DNA from: Antitrichia curtipendula
Taxonomy: Eukaryota; Streptophyta; Bryopsida; Hypnales; Leucodontaceae
Direction of reading: 5' to 3'
DNA length: 64,000 nt
Assembly: GCA_951230915.1 (NCBI GenBank)
Contig: OX579634.1
Span: forward strand, 45,149,570 to 45,213,569
Shown here: piece by piece, positions 48,747-61,604 of the stretch
Layout of the letters: each line of letters begins with the position of its first letter
Position numbering within the stretch: the stretch's first letter is position 1
Notes under the pieces: model-generated
The model's database searches: none
What the model saw: the letters and a program-made list of their open reading frames with translations, nothing else
What the model was told of the DNA's origin: nothing
Program-made: the position numbers and the translations under genes

Positions 48747-51293
48747 CGTTTTTCAATCGTCTCCCTACTTTCATTAATTAGCCGCATCCCTTCACAACCT
48801 GCACCGCACACATTATAATAGCACCTTCAATTAACCGAACTAAGAGAATCCAGTAAAAGAAAACGGCACCACCCATAAATGCTGTTGTCAAGGCAAGTAT
48901 CCCTAGGCAGGACGTCTTCGGCCATGCTAAAAAAAGGAAAGACAAATTCAACTATACCTTCTATTAATCTGGACTGCAGAAATTTGTGGGCAACATCTAC
49001 ACTAATTTCCACGTCCATCTTCATTTGTTGTAGTTTGTTGTCCCAAATTTAGAATGCCATGTTATTTCTGTACGAAAATTCCGCGCCGGAATTAGAAGAC
49101 GTCTCCTTTGCTGTGCCGTCCTCCACCTCACTCGAAATTATACAATGCGCAGCCCTAGCCGAAAAGAACGGACACCTTGCCAAGCGTTCCAGGTTGACAA
49201 CTGTATATTCAAAAGAAGATGGAATTTAAGAATTTCCAAAATTAAAGCTTCCAAAATCTTGCACTATTGTGGACCGCATCTCCGTTTCCAAAGTTTCATT
49301 TTGGCGCTGTACTTCTTCGCAAACATCTCATGGGGCAAACTACAACAACCACTAACACAACCTACACCATTCACAGATGACTTACCGTCCACTTTGTTCT
49401 TCGACTTGGACTTTCTCTTCCAGTAGCACTGTCGTCTTTCAGGGATAGTCCGCCATTGACTCTCTTCTTGGCATTGCTTGTCAAGAACCATCTGTTCACA
49501 AAAGACCTATGCAGGTTAGTTTCTTCAAGGTCTAGGCTCGTACAAAGACGACATGAACTGTAGACCGTGGCTATGAGACTTTGACATTATGATGAAATTA
49601 TCCTAATGCCAAAACCCTAGAAGATTGTTGTGCATCTGGTACACCTTACTGCAATGCGATTACATTTTGTTCACTCCGCAACAAATTTCTATGTGCACTG
49701 ACTAGGTAATTGAACGCGCGTCCATCATATTTGGTCACCGTCAGCTTCTGTGCATGTCTATGAGAAACTTGTGGAACAATGTCCGCGGAACAGCCTGTGT
49801 AGTCACCAATTTCGTTTGAATGCTCACAACTTCATGAAGGCCTACAAACACATCACGTTATACATTAAATGCGGCCTTTTCTTGTCTGTGAAAACTCACT
49901 GTACAGAGTCCCTGCATGTGTAGGAACAATTCACCACCACAATTTCCCTGCACAATACGTCATGCACTCTCTCTAACAACGGTCGGTGAAGCTGAGGAGT
50001 TGCAGACAACGGAAGTCGAAAATGGCGTGCGCTTGGAGCAGTTGACACTGTCTGCTTCACTGGTGACAATTTGAAGCACCCGAAAAATGTGTAAGTGAAT
50101 TTTGCTTCCTTCTTTCTACAGTAAGGGTTCCTTTTTAACTTTTTGCATGTACATAGAATGTATTTAGGGTTTTTGAATGACTGACGTTAAGAGCAATCTT
50201 TGGTGCGTTTCTTATCGCTTACTGCGATACTTAAATTTGTTCTCGTACTCTTCATTGTTGAGTTCTATCCTGCGTTTCCTTCCTCCCAGAGGAGTCTTGC
50301 AATAGCGGCCACGGACACGATGGAGTCATGGATTGTTGAAAAAGTTCCCTTAGTTTTCCTATTTCTAGAGAAATGCGTTATGTTCATCCGTCAGTACTGT
50401 GAATACGGAATTCACAGTTCAAAATGATGGAAAATGGGTTTGGAACCATGCCTCCAACATTCTAGTTTGCTGGACATGTAGAGAAATACTGCTTCTTAGA
50501 AATTGCAAAATCCTGAACGACAACTTCTGTACCACTTGTGAATGTTCCTATACAAACCACATAAGTGCGTCTCGTCATTCTTTTTTCCGGCATGGCCAAC
50601 ACAGCATATCAGACTTAATCCAAGACTTATGAAAAAGGATCCTAGGGTAACTCTCACTAGGGTCCTCTTCACTTCGCATAGTACTTCCATTTTCTTCTGA
50701 ATGGAAGCTACACAGGTCGTTGCTGGACTCCTGAAGCAACAACCCACTAAGATCTTTCGAAAACAAACGTTATGCACATTATGTTTTCTGAATTTTTGCT
50801 CCATCTGAGACATTTAGGTTATCTTGAAGAAGTAATTTCACCGTGCTTGCTACGGCAGACAACATTCCTCCCCGACAATGCATAATAATCCCGCTGTCAT
50901 TCCTACATTCAAGAACTGATCCACAAATCCAATCATAGCAGGTCTGCTTCAGAGGTAAGTCATCACGAAGTTCTAATTTCTATTTGAAATTCCTATTGTT
51001 CACAGTTCCTACAATTTTAGACTGACTCTAGATCCCAACATTAGCACTTGGGAGACTCTTTGTTATGGACTACTGTCCAGTGCACAAATTGCTTGGCAAT
51101 GAGGTGCACGCACAGTATTATATTCTACAGTCATTGTGCATATGGGTAGGACAAATTCACATCTATGGTATATCAAGGTGAAATTTTTTTAATTCAAATG
51201 TAAAATGAGGTCATGGATCAGTGCGTACTGATAAATGTTTCATTTAGTTCAGTAGTAACTGTTTTCTTTTACCTAGGTTTAAGTGAAGCCAAC
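48747..51293. other. CACTA interior between the gypsy element and TNP2
   Basis: No complete gene. A minus-strand block at about 49386-49495 (Lys/Arg-rich, ending at a GTAAGT donor) may be an early TNPA-like exon. The rest probably holds the divergent promoters of TNPA and TNP2. Confidence 0.35.
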
Positions 51294-54200
51294 ATGAGGG
51301 GAGAGCAGCTTGGAAACGCTTATCACATTGAGAGAAGAGTGGCTGAACGCCAAGGCATTCGTAGTTACCCGTGCGGCTGTGAAAGATGTCATGGATTTAA
51401 GAGACAGGCCGCTCGAGTGGTCGAAAGGCACCACCTAAAATATGGTCGAGATCAAAGGCTGCAGCAACCTCTTGTGGTAAGTTCAGACGACATTACTTAT
51501 TACGCTTTGACTTCATATTTGTAGTGGTCCTTCTCCTCCAGGTTCCGTTATTTACAGCTGTTTCTGATGACGTTGTGAATTGAACATTCAGAATTGACAT
51601 TCAATTCGGAATTGCAATTCTTCGTTGAGAAAAAAAGCACGTCGTCACACCTTCTGCATAGTGCTATATATGACATTCCGTCCACTGTTCCTACAATTTC
51701 CTCAAGCTTTTCCTTCCTTTATAACTTCGAGGAAAGGTCATACTTTTTGTTGCAGGGAAGTGAAGGCCGGTACGCACAGTCTAGCAGCAGTGGTTCTCCT
51801 GTTGAAGATCTCCCTGGCAATGAAGATGAGTTCTTTGACGCAGAAGTTCTTGAAGATTTCGAACCTACGGCTCCAAACACTGACGTGAATTTCGAAGAAA
51901 TGACCCACAATTACTTTGCACGAGTGGACGAAATTCATCGGCAAATCTCAGAAGACGAAGACGCTCCTCTAGATTTTGAAGACATTTCATCCGAGGCAGA
52001 AGAACTTGATGACAATAATGTTCTGGAGGAATTACTCCAACAGTCGACGGAACCTCTTTTTCATGGGTCAAGCACCAGCAGGTTACAATTCAGCATCATA
52101 CTCATGTCTTTATGCACATTATTTTCGGTGAGTCATCACTGTTTGGATGAGCTCTTGACATTTCTCAAGCATGACGTTTTGCCGCCGAACAACAACTGCC
52201 CTAAGAATTCATATGAGATGAAGACATTGTTGATGAAGCTAGGCCTTTCCCATGAGAGTATTCATTGTTGTGATTGCGGGAAAACCTTGTATTGGCAGGA
52301 AAATGCGCAGTTAGATAGATGTCCACACTGTCTAAAATCGAGGTATATAGCAGGCTCTCACTCAGTTCCACTTTGAGTACTTAGGTATTTCTCTTTGATT
52401 AAGAGGTTGCGAAGAATGTTCCGGTGCCCGTCTTTGGCTAAGCATTTGAAGTAGCACTCAACCAACCACTCACAAGATGGAAAAATGAGGTCCGTTGTGG
52501 ATAGCCAGCAGTAGAGTTTTGTAGATGAACGATATCCAGATTTTGCAAGCGAGGAAAGGAATATTCGAATGGGATTGGCATAGGATGGAGTGAATCCATA
52601 CAGTCTTCAATCTTCAAAACACTCTGTCTGGCCCGTCCTCATGGTATTTTATAACTTACCACCTTATCTTGTGACGAAGCGTTTCTTCATTTGTTTGACA
52701 ATGATTATTTCTGGCCCTAATTCGCCATCGGAACACACAATTGATGTTTACTTGGAACCACTAGTACAGGAGTTGGAAAAATTGTGGGTTGGCATTCCAG
52801 CTGTTGACATGTCAACACCACCAAGTCGTACTCCTCACTTCAGATTGCGTGCCCTTCTAATGTGGACCATAAATGACTTCCCCGCTTATACACTGGTGTC
52901 CGGACAAGTTGGTAAAGGCTATGCTGGTTGTCCAGTGTGTGGCGAATTCACTGTTGCAGATTACTCTACGGCTGCAGACAAAACAGTGTTTCTCGGTCAT
53001 CGACGGTGGTTATTACAGAATCACAGGTGGAGAAATGCACATGCAGCCTTCAATGGCCAGTCCAACCATGATCCACCACCACCACGACAATCAGGTATCA
53101 CTGTAGTTCAGAGAGGTGCATGGAGAGAGTCATTTTTACAATGTGGAGGACGGGCAAATTCGAAGGCAGATCCCGTGAAGACAACTGGAGTGAAGAGAGT
53201 AAGCATATTTTTCCGGTTACCTTATTGGCAGGTGAAATTTCTGTTGCCTTCCCGTTTCATTAGATTTCCTGCAGAAGTGAGAGGTCATGTTCACCATTTT
53301 TCCTTATGATTATTAGTTCGTAAGTTGATGCTCTGAAGTTAGTAATTTGAAGGGAACATAGTATTTGATTCTAGTGCCTCGTCATTGTCCAACCACAGAA
53401 GGTCATGAACTTCTTGGAAAATGAATAGCGTCCATAGTAGAACATCCATGTCATAGTAATTACATTTGAAACCCTTTTTTTTTCCCTGCCGCGTCAACAA
53501 TCTACAAGTTTGCAGTAATCAGTAATTGCATTTATGATTCCTGATTATATGAAGTTAAAAGAGTATTTTAAAATAATTCCAAATGTTTGTTTTCTTCGTC
53601 CATTAAGTCCAAGGTTTGCACATCGCTGAACTTGTTGTAAGGGTTGTTTTTACCAAAAAATTCTCGATACCTATCACTATCATGTGTGCTCTGCAATTAC
53701 GTATTTCATTATTTATGTTCATCAAATCTTGGAGAGAGCTTTGTTACTGCCATTTTTGTGGAGTGGCAAAATTGTATTAACTAATTCTGTGACTATGACA
53801 TCTTTTCTTTTACTATGTACGTAGTAGACACTGCAGGTGACACGGCGTACGTAGCACTTTGTTTCTTCAGAAACAATGTAAGAGCAGCTCTGAATTTTTG
53901 GAACAATTACTATACTTCTTTAACTTTATGTGTTGTGGTACTCCAACCTCCGCAGGACCTTCCAATACGTCACACACTGGACCCGATGCATTGTGAGAAG
54001 AACATCTGTGATATTCTTTTGCGCACACTACTGGGAGAAACGGATGGACCCAAATCACGAGAGGATCTGCGAGCAAGAGGAATTCGTCCACACCTACACT
54101 TGCAAGCAAATGCAGACGGTCGAACGTTTTTCATGCCAGATGCCCCGTACGTTCTCAACAAAGAAGACAAGCAAGTTTTCCTGTCTACAATGAAAGACTT

Positions 54201-56594
54201 GAAATATCAGACGAACTACGTCAGTAATTTGGGCGCTAGAATTCATGAGGGTAAACTTCAAGGAATGAAGACGCATGATTTTCACGTTTTGCTTCAACAG
54301 GTCCTTCCATTATCACTGCGGAACGTATGCGATGAAAAATTTGTAGGAGCAATTATGCGTGTTAGCAGATTGTTTCGTAAAATATTTGCTAAGCTGGTTG
54401 ACGTTCAACAGAAAGAGAAAATGCTTCAAGATGTCGCAGAAACTTTATGCACACTGGAAAAAGAACTTCCGCCGTCAATTTTTGTCATCATGTTGCACCT
54501 TCCAATACATTTGGCAGAAGAACTCTTCATGTGCGGTCCTGTTCATACGCGCTCAATGTATCCATTTGAGCGATTCCTGAAGGGTCTAAAAGGGTTTGTG
54601 AAAAATAAGACAAAACCAAAAGGAAGTATGGCATATGGATACATGAGAGAAGAGTCCATTGGATTCATGAATGAATACCTCCGTGAATACAATGCGACAA
54701 CTAAGCGTGCATGGGACGATGCGGAGGAGCCAACGATGTATGATGAAATATTAGAAGGAGCAAAGCGAGATCGACTAATGACTCCTGAATTTCAAAAACT
54801 AATTCATGGTTTTGTGTTGGATAATACGGTGCACATGGAGCCATATAGGAGGTACGTAATTGTGACTATCCTTACCCATCTCATTTCCTGACAAGTTGAT
54901 TCGTTGCTCCGTTTCCGTTTTCATTGAAACTGGCAATTTCTGTATTACTGTCATTTTGAATGGGCCACTTGAAGTATTGATACTATTGTAGTTGAACTAC
55001 AAAAAGGCAGAGTTCGAACCAGTATCATTTGAGGACGTGCAGATGTCATACTAGAAGTTTGTAGTGACTAACAACATGTTTCACTACTAAGAGAAAATTC
55101 ATGTCTTTATTTACTGATTATTGAAGTTGCTGTGAATGTCATACCGAACTAGAATTACAAGGCGATTATGTAGTTGGCAGAGTCCACAGAAATCAATGTA
55201 CACAGTCGTTTACGTAGAGAGTACTTCAAATTTTTAAACGAGGCAGTACTAAGTTTCGTATAGTCCAAAATTGGATAGAAAATTGTTGAGAAAAAAATTG
55301 ATTCTTACCTTGTTCAATTTTGCAAATGCCATGTAGGAGGTATACAGAACGTCTAGAGCAACGGCAGCATGAGAGGGAAAATTACCGCCGCCAGCAGCGG
55401 AGACGAGGGCGTCGGAATCGATTTGCCTACCCCGTGGAGCTCAGCCAACTACCAGACTTCTGTGATTGGGTATTGCAAGAAGTTAGGATGGAGCGACAGG
55501 AGGGTGTGAACGTTGATGCAGAGGTAATGGACACCGCAAGAGGTCCGTTACCTGTTGCGGCCGCGTACAGAGGAATGTACGCATATGGAAACCACTACAG
55601 AGTTTTGAGTTCAGAACAAGGTATGAGAACAGCAAACAGTGGAGTCTCTGCAACATTCAAGCAGCTTTGTGAAAATGGAATCCGAGATGTCAACCAGGTG
55701 GACGCTGATGTCGAATACGTGGGACACATAGAGGAGATTCTTGAATTAAACTATAGACGACATTGTCTAGTTGTTCTAGTTTGTGACTTCGTGAAAGCAA
55801 ACTACTTTGGCGACAATGCCACAATCAAAAAGGATAGGTGGGGCTTCACTTTAGCAAACTACACTAGGAGAAACGGGAACATTTCTCGAGACAGCTTTGC
55901 ATTTCCAGTGCATTGTGAACAGGTATTTTATTCGCAGGCCAATGAAGCACCTGGATGGCGAGTTGTGCTAAGGAAAGAGGTGAGAGGAAGAAGAGTACTA
56001 CCCGATGACGTGAATGATGTGGAAGCAGAACTATTTCAGATGGGTGAAGACGACGATTTTGAAGGACTTCGACCGGAGAGAGAAGTGGGAGAAGATGAAC
56101 TACCAACAGCACGCATAGGTCACAATATTATTTTGGAACCTCTTCGGCCGCCACGGAGGCACATGGGCAGCGCTGCTGGAAGACTGAATAGTAGACGTGC
56201 GCATTGTAGGACCGCTGGACGTGGCATCTGTGTGGGGCGAAGACATCCAAGAAGATCAAATACTGCTGCACAGGAAGGCCAGTTCTCAGCTAACCAAGAT
56301 GAACGAGAAGAGGAGGAAGAATTGTACAGAAACAATGGCGTCAGTGGGAGTGCAGGTCAAACTAGAAGTAGAGATGGGAGCACAAGTCTTCACCACAGAA
56401 GAGTTCGCCGGAGACCTGAAACGGTGGATGTCATGAACACCAGGGAGGAAGTTTCAAGAGACCACGGAAACATCAGTCTTAGCTTGTCAGCCACGTCGTC
56501 TTCTCTAGAGAATTCACAATCCATCTCAAGCAGTGAGGCAAGTTCCACTCCGTTTGTGTTGTTTTCTAAGGCTGAGAAGGTGCTGTTTGTCTAA
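51294..56594 (+). pseudogene. TNP2-type CACTA transposase with DUF4218 and DUF4216 regions, broken by four stops
   Basis: Exons 51294-51476, 51756-53231, 53956-54851 and 55337-56594 join in phase to exactly 1271 codons. This is the catalytic transposase of plant CACTA elements. In order: a Cys/His transposase-associated segment (YPCGCERCHGF...ERHHLKYG); an acidic linker; the TNP2 core (EPLFHGSSTSRLQ, ELLTFLKHDVLPPNN, CPHCLKSRY, GPNSPSEHTIDVYLEPL, ALLMWTINDFPAY, CPVC, FFRLPYW, TLDPMHCEKNICD); DUF4218 (LPIHLAEELFMCGPVHTRSM, YPFERFLKGLKGFVKNK); and DUF4216 (CDFVKANYFGDNATIKKDRWG). Stops in exon 2 at TGA 52374-52376, TAG 52452-52454, TAG 52512-52514 and TAG 52581-52583 end any product early. At two of the TAG sites relatives usually have Trp, so G-to-A changes are likely. 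The C-terminal tail is Ser/Arg-rich. Confidence 0.88.
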
Positions 56595-59004
56595 AAATGA
56601 ATCTTAGTAAGAGTGCATTGACAGAAGATGGAGAAAGGATTCACAATTTCCAAGAAAATTGTGAAGTGGTTCTTGGTTACTTACATGAGGTCCACTACCT
56701 AGCTGTTTTCGAGTCCTCTGTGAAAGAGAAGTCGATGGGTAGGTTCTGTTGAGTGGAGAGAAATGTAGTGTTTAGGAATGAATTGTTGTCTGCGAAGTTT
56801 GAGTTCGATTGATGAAGTCTTCGGCTAGTGTGAGCAGAACTTGATGTACGTGTAGGATTGGTTTGAGTCTTTCACGTACAGTACACAACGACGACCAACC
56901 AGAAGGTTGAACAAAAAGTGGAAATTGGGGGGGGGGGCACAAAGAAGTTGGATGCATTGCTTCTAACACAAAGCACAGAACGTGGACTGCAGTTTTGAAA
57001 CTGAGGAGTGCGTTTTTTTCCATAAAATACAGGGAGAGTGAAAGCACTTAGGAAGACAAGAAGTTGATGCATTCCTTTGGAGTGGTATTTAAAAGGAAAG
57101 GAAGGTGAAGATGAGTTTGTCAAACAATGTATTGGTATGTGTCAATTACAGAGAGGCCTCATCCATTAATTAAATCACGTAATTTGTCGTCACGCTTGGA
57201 GATGTTGTATTTTTTTCATGCAGTGGTTTAAAGTGAGTATGAAAAAAATTGTATTTGTCCACAGCATCAACGGTAAAATCTTACGTTTGTATTTCTGGAA
57301 AAACTAAACTGTCCACAGTAGACTTTCTGCTCATTATGAGGAAACAGAATAAGTGGAGGAGGAACTTCTTTGCATTGTTGGGTAGGACCACTCTTAAACT
57401 GAATTGTTTTTAAAGATTAACAAAGTTACGTTAGTTTTGTATGACTACATGTATTGTGTACCTCTTACTAGCAGGGTTGTCTACAGATACAAGTCTGTGG
57501 ATGTAGGTTTATTAGCGGAGGAATTCTAGAGCATGTAGTCCAAAGTAGTAAGGAAAATTCTTGTATTGCTGTGGAAAATCAAGTAGTATTCAGTTTTGAT
57601 TGGAAGAGTTCAAGTGGGAAGTGAGGACTTCGATTTCAGTGGATTTATTGAAAAAACGAATTGGATCATTTGCTTGCAGTCGTTAGTACTCGTGCTTTGG
57701 AGTGAAAGCATTTTGTGAAGGTACTATGGCTACATGTGTGCACGGAAAGTTTTGTTCAGTAATTTGCAGGAAGAGCATGTATTCGTTTTTCAAATTGAAA
57801 AGGAGTACATCATTTTAATTCAGTTTTTTCATGTTTCATTGTCATGCTAAATGAAAACTGAGTTAGCATTAGAACTTTGACAATGTCGTACGCGAAGTCG
57901 CTAGGTATGTTGTTACCCTTATATCGAAGAAGTTATTGCTTTTTTAATTTTTTGTATGTCAAGAGTGCATTGATAAGAACGGTCGAATGTGATTGTCATT
58001 GACTACAGTAATTGTAGTGTTGTTCGTGATGGAGTTGGACGCAGACCTTGTAGTTAATAAATTTGTGAATGTCTGCAGTTGCAGACATTATGAAATAGTA
58101 GTTCCGATCAGCACATGCAGGAGTGAATTACTTACTATGAAGTCGACTTTGAAAATGAAGGAGGCCCTGTAAATGCAGTTGCTGGTAGCGCCCGTGGAAG
58201 TCAGTAGCGTGGTAGTGCTACCTTATTATTGGCAAGGTGAAGTCCAACATTTTTGTGCTGATTTTCACTTTGAAGATGAACTCGTAGCTTAGTTATTGCT
58301 AATTTGTTTTGGCAAACGTGGGGTGTAGAGACCGTTGTCATATTTTTCAAACATGTTTGTCTGACAAGTGAACAGCAATCCAAAGTAGGAATTGGAAGAG
58401 AGTAAGAGTGCTGAGTCCTGTAGATTAAGTTATCCGTGAACGTGTCCGTCATATTCATGTGAAGAGGGAAAGACCTCACACGACGAAAACGGTCGCGTGG
58501 ACTGCTTCTGGAAGTGTATGATTACCTCATGAAGTCTTCTCTCTCACTCTGGATAGTCTATGCATTTTTGAAGTATGTAACATGTACATGTTTAAAAAAA
58601 AGTTGACCTGATATAGTTGACCGAGGTCTGTGCATACTGTCCACAGTGTTTCCCTACTTTCGTAATGGGTCATGACAGTGGAAAATATTGGGGACATCAT
58701 AAAGCCACCGCTATATAACAGCTAGTTTCCCTACAGCAAGTGACTTAGGTATAACAGTAGAGGAAAAAGAAGTAAAAAATGCGGAGAAAGTCGTCTGCAC
58801 TAAGAAGTAATCTGCACTCAAGTTTGTAGTGGCAGTAATGCTTCGTAGTCATGTGAGAACTAGAAGAGGGATGTAGAAGCTACTGGACATGGATTCTTCG
58901 AAAACGTGCATGCAGATAGATGTCCTCTTTTGACATACCAAGAGCTGAATTCTGTTGTTTAACCTGATGAAGACATGGACCCTTGAAAGCAGGGACATCT
59001 GGAA
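56595..59004. other. CACTA non-coding interior
   Basis: No coding region supported. It contains a run of 11 G at about 56929-56939 and otherwise no repeat structure I can define. Confidence 0.4.
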
Positions 59005-59520
59005 TCATGTTTCGCTGCTGCCAACGCCCTCCACCAAGTAACGAGAGTCCTGTCGATTCCACTTGGCAATGTGTGAGACATGGAAGCAAGACTCGCCAAC
59101 CAACTTGAACTTCAGACGGTCCCCTTCCTCGACGTGGTGACGACGGGCGAAGTCACCCCAACCAGATCCAAAAGAGACTCGATGCTGTCGTTCGACGAAG
59201 CACACTTGAATGTTCACTAGCGAGGAGGGCCTTCTTTCCCCGTACCGTAGACACGCTTTTTGACGTATTTTGTTTCCGTTGCTGCCAATGAACCAAGGTG
59301 GGATAGTCTGGAGAAGCAAAAAATGTACAGTTAGTTTGAGGTCTGCTGTACGAGATGAAAACGAAGACAATGTTTAGCCAAGGAGAAGCAACTAACCAGA
59401 CAAACGAAGGATGTGGATTTCATGGTCTTTTCAAAGGACCTCTCCGGCGTCGGACCTGTAACAGCTGAAGTCAACATGCTGGTAGTGCTACTGCTATTGA
59501 CTGGTGCTTCGCAGCGTCTG
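59005..59520 (-). CDS. B3 DNA-binding-domain protein inside the CACTA element
   Basis: Two exons are clear. The upstream one ends at 59397 (RSFEKTMKSTSFVCL, donor GTTAGT); the downstream one runs 59307-59005 after acceptor TTCTCCAG. Joined in frame, they give the B3 pattern: SFEKTM...IPPWFIGSNGNKIR, ACLRYGERRPSSLVNIQV, RVSFGSGWGDFARRHHVEEG, DRLKFKLVGESCFHVSHI. B3 domains are plant-specific DNA-binding folds found in ARF, ABI3 and REM factors; this looks closest to the REM group. The N-terminal start is uncertain; the frame stays open to 59714 but its composition there looks non-coding. It may be a captured host gene fragment or an accessory gene of this CACTA family. No lesion is seen in the domain. 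Confidence 0.65.
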
Positions 59521-61476
59521 TAGGATCTTTCAGCAAGAGAACAAGAAATTGGCAACAGATATGGCGGAAGCAAATTAGCAATGAGTTGGAAGACTACACT
59601 GTGGAAGAGGAAGGTGTTCATCATGTACATGGGGAATGCTGTGGATGTACGAGAGGTGGTGCCATTAATTGTAGAAATCGTCTGAATATTTAGATTATAA
59701 GTATTTCTAAGCATATCTTTGAAGAAATGCTAATCATGTGTGCTTAAAATTGCATTTCAGGAAGAGTCAGGGGATTCATGAATCTGAGATTCACAATGGA
59801 GAAGTCTGTTCGAGTCTGGTAGATTACAACGACAGTCACTGGAAATTGGGTAAGCCTTGATAATTCTTGTATTTTGAAGCTCAATTCTGATGCATCTTCG
59901 TTTCTTAGTGAGTAGAATGGATTTGTGAAAACACATCCGTATGTTTGGGATGTGATACGCTCTTGTTTGGAGGAGTCTCTGATTTCTGTCAATGATGCAT
60001 GGGACAACAGAGGCTGCATCATGGAATGCAGTTTAACCTGTATCTGCATTGTCGTCGTAGTTAATCTGTTTGAATCTTGATTGCCAATGATTACCAGAAA
60101 TCTCAAAGTACTTGAGGGCGGTTTATTATCTGTCATTAAGTGAAGGCGACAGAGAAGGTTTGTCTTAGTAGTTATAAATTAATGACGTTTGATAGTTTGG
60201 AAATGTCTTGTCGTTGTGATTAAAGTGTATATGAAGGTAAAAGAACCGTGAATTTGCATCCTCAAATTAGCGTCTAATTCAGTAAGGAGTTCCAAATTAC
60301 TATTGTTTGAACCAGAAATGAACATTTCTAAAGGTTGAATTTTCTGGGAGAGCAATGACATGGAAACGAATATGTCTACAGAACTCAGTTGTCACGGTAC
60401 ATGTTGCAGTAGATTTCTTTAGAAGTGCAAGTGCATGTTAAATTCATACTGTAATCTACATTTTGTCTGTCTGTGAAGGTTTGTTGTGGAAGCATTCAAA
60501 TGAACTCAGTGGCTACTGCTGAAAAAGGAATTCTGGCACAGCAGCATTTTTTCAGTGGGGCAGGAGGCGAAAATAGGTAGAGATAAAGTGAACAAGTTGA
60601 AGACGTCAATCAATTATTGAAATTTACAAGAGGAGGTGAGAAAATTCATTGCAAGATGTGATTGTTACAAAAATGTGCACTTCTAATAGAAGTTATTATT
60701 GTACTAGCTATCTATCTAAGTGCCTATTAGTAGTGGAGGTTTACTTAAATGGCTTTGTGGCATACTCTGTATCGTAACACCTCATGTTGGCTAGGTGGAG
60801 CAGCGTGTAAATGGACCACGTGACAACGGCGGCAATTGCAAGTTCTGGTAAAACTCTATGGAAAATGGAGCTTCGAGGGAGCAAGACAGCAAGTGAAGGA
60901 CTTCAACGCGAAAGATAACGCCGACTGTATTTGTTGATTTCGGGAGTCCTGGACTGTTCTTTATCTAGAATTAAACGTCTGTAAGTATGAGTTCAGTACT
61001 GGTAGAAATTAAGGCTTCGAAATTAGATATCCATTTCTGAAAGGGAGGAAAAAGGGACACAAATGCAATAGAGATGTTGGAAGAAGAAGTCGACCTTGTT
61101 ATTGTTCATGTGTTTTTCAATTTAGTGTACTCTGAGGAATGAAGAAACGTCTGGGAACGTGAACCATGACTACTGGGAAAAAATAGATGCATTCAAACTG
61201 TGAAATGTGGAAGGTCCTCTGTCCTCCCTTGCTTCTTCAGTGTCATACAACGTTGGCCAAATTTTTGTTGTGTTTTTAAGAGGAGAAATAGTTTTAATTT
61301 TTCCATGTAAGCAAAGCAAGACAGAAACTGGGAACCTTATTGCTAATTGTTTGTATTATTTTTTTTTTGTTAAATTCATTACCAAATCTATCAATCAGTC
61401 AACCGCTTTTCATCCATATAGTGATTATTTTATTCATAAACAACCGCGGAACACAAGCAGTCCAATACGATAAAAA
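59521..61476. other. CACTA right non-coding interior
   Basis: Short minus-strand frames at about 59744-60136 are open but unrecognised. The region may hold the promoter of the B3 gene. Confidence 0.35.
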
Positions 61477-61549
61477 ATTGACAGGAAAATCAACAAACTA
61501 ATGCTATATTGACAAGAATAAATACTAATCTGATAGCTCTTGTCATCTT

Positions 61550-61601
61550 AGACAATTTTCCGTCAAAGTTTTGTCATCTTGACTCTGTTTTCCTCGTAGT
61601 G
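61550..61601 (-). repeat. Right CACTA terminal and subterminal repeats
   Basis: Inverted partner of 35121-35172. Subterminal TTGACAGG, TTGACAAG and TTGTCATCTT motifs extend left to about 61477. Confidence 0.85.
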
Positions 61602-61604
61602 CTT

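Larger units (their letters stand above)
35121..61601. mobile_element. 26.5-kb CACTA (En/Spm-type) transposon
   Basis: Starts CACTACGAGG at 35121 and ends CCTCGTAGTG at 61601. The bases next to each end are CTT (35118-35120 and 61602-61604), the 3-bp duplication expected of CACTA elements. It carries a TNP2-type transposase on plus, a TNPA-like gene on minus and a B3-domain gene on minus. It inserted 45 bp after the stop of the MULE transposase pseudogene. An 8.4-kb gypsy element later landed inside it; without that it would be about 18.1 kb. Confidence 0.9.

Noticed and set aside
52342..52384. Possible intron in TNP2 after SRY
   Set aside because: It would be only about 43 bp, and the frame continues with family-like residues (VLRYFSLIKRL) apart from one TGA, so a stop mutation is more likely.
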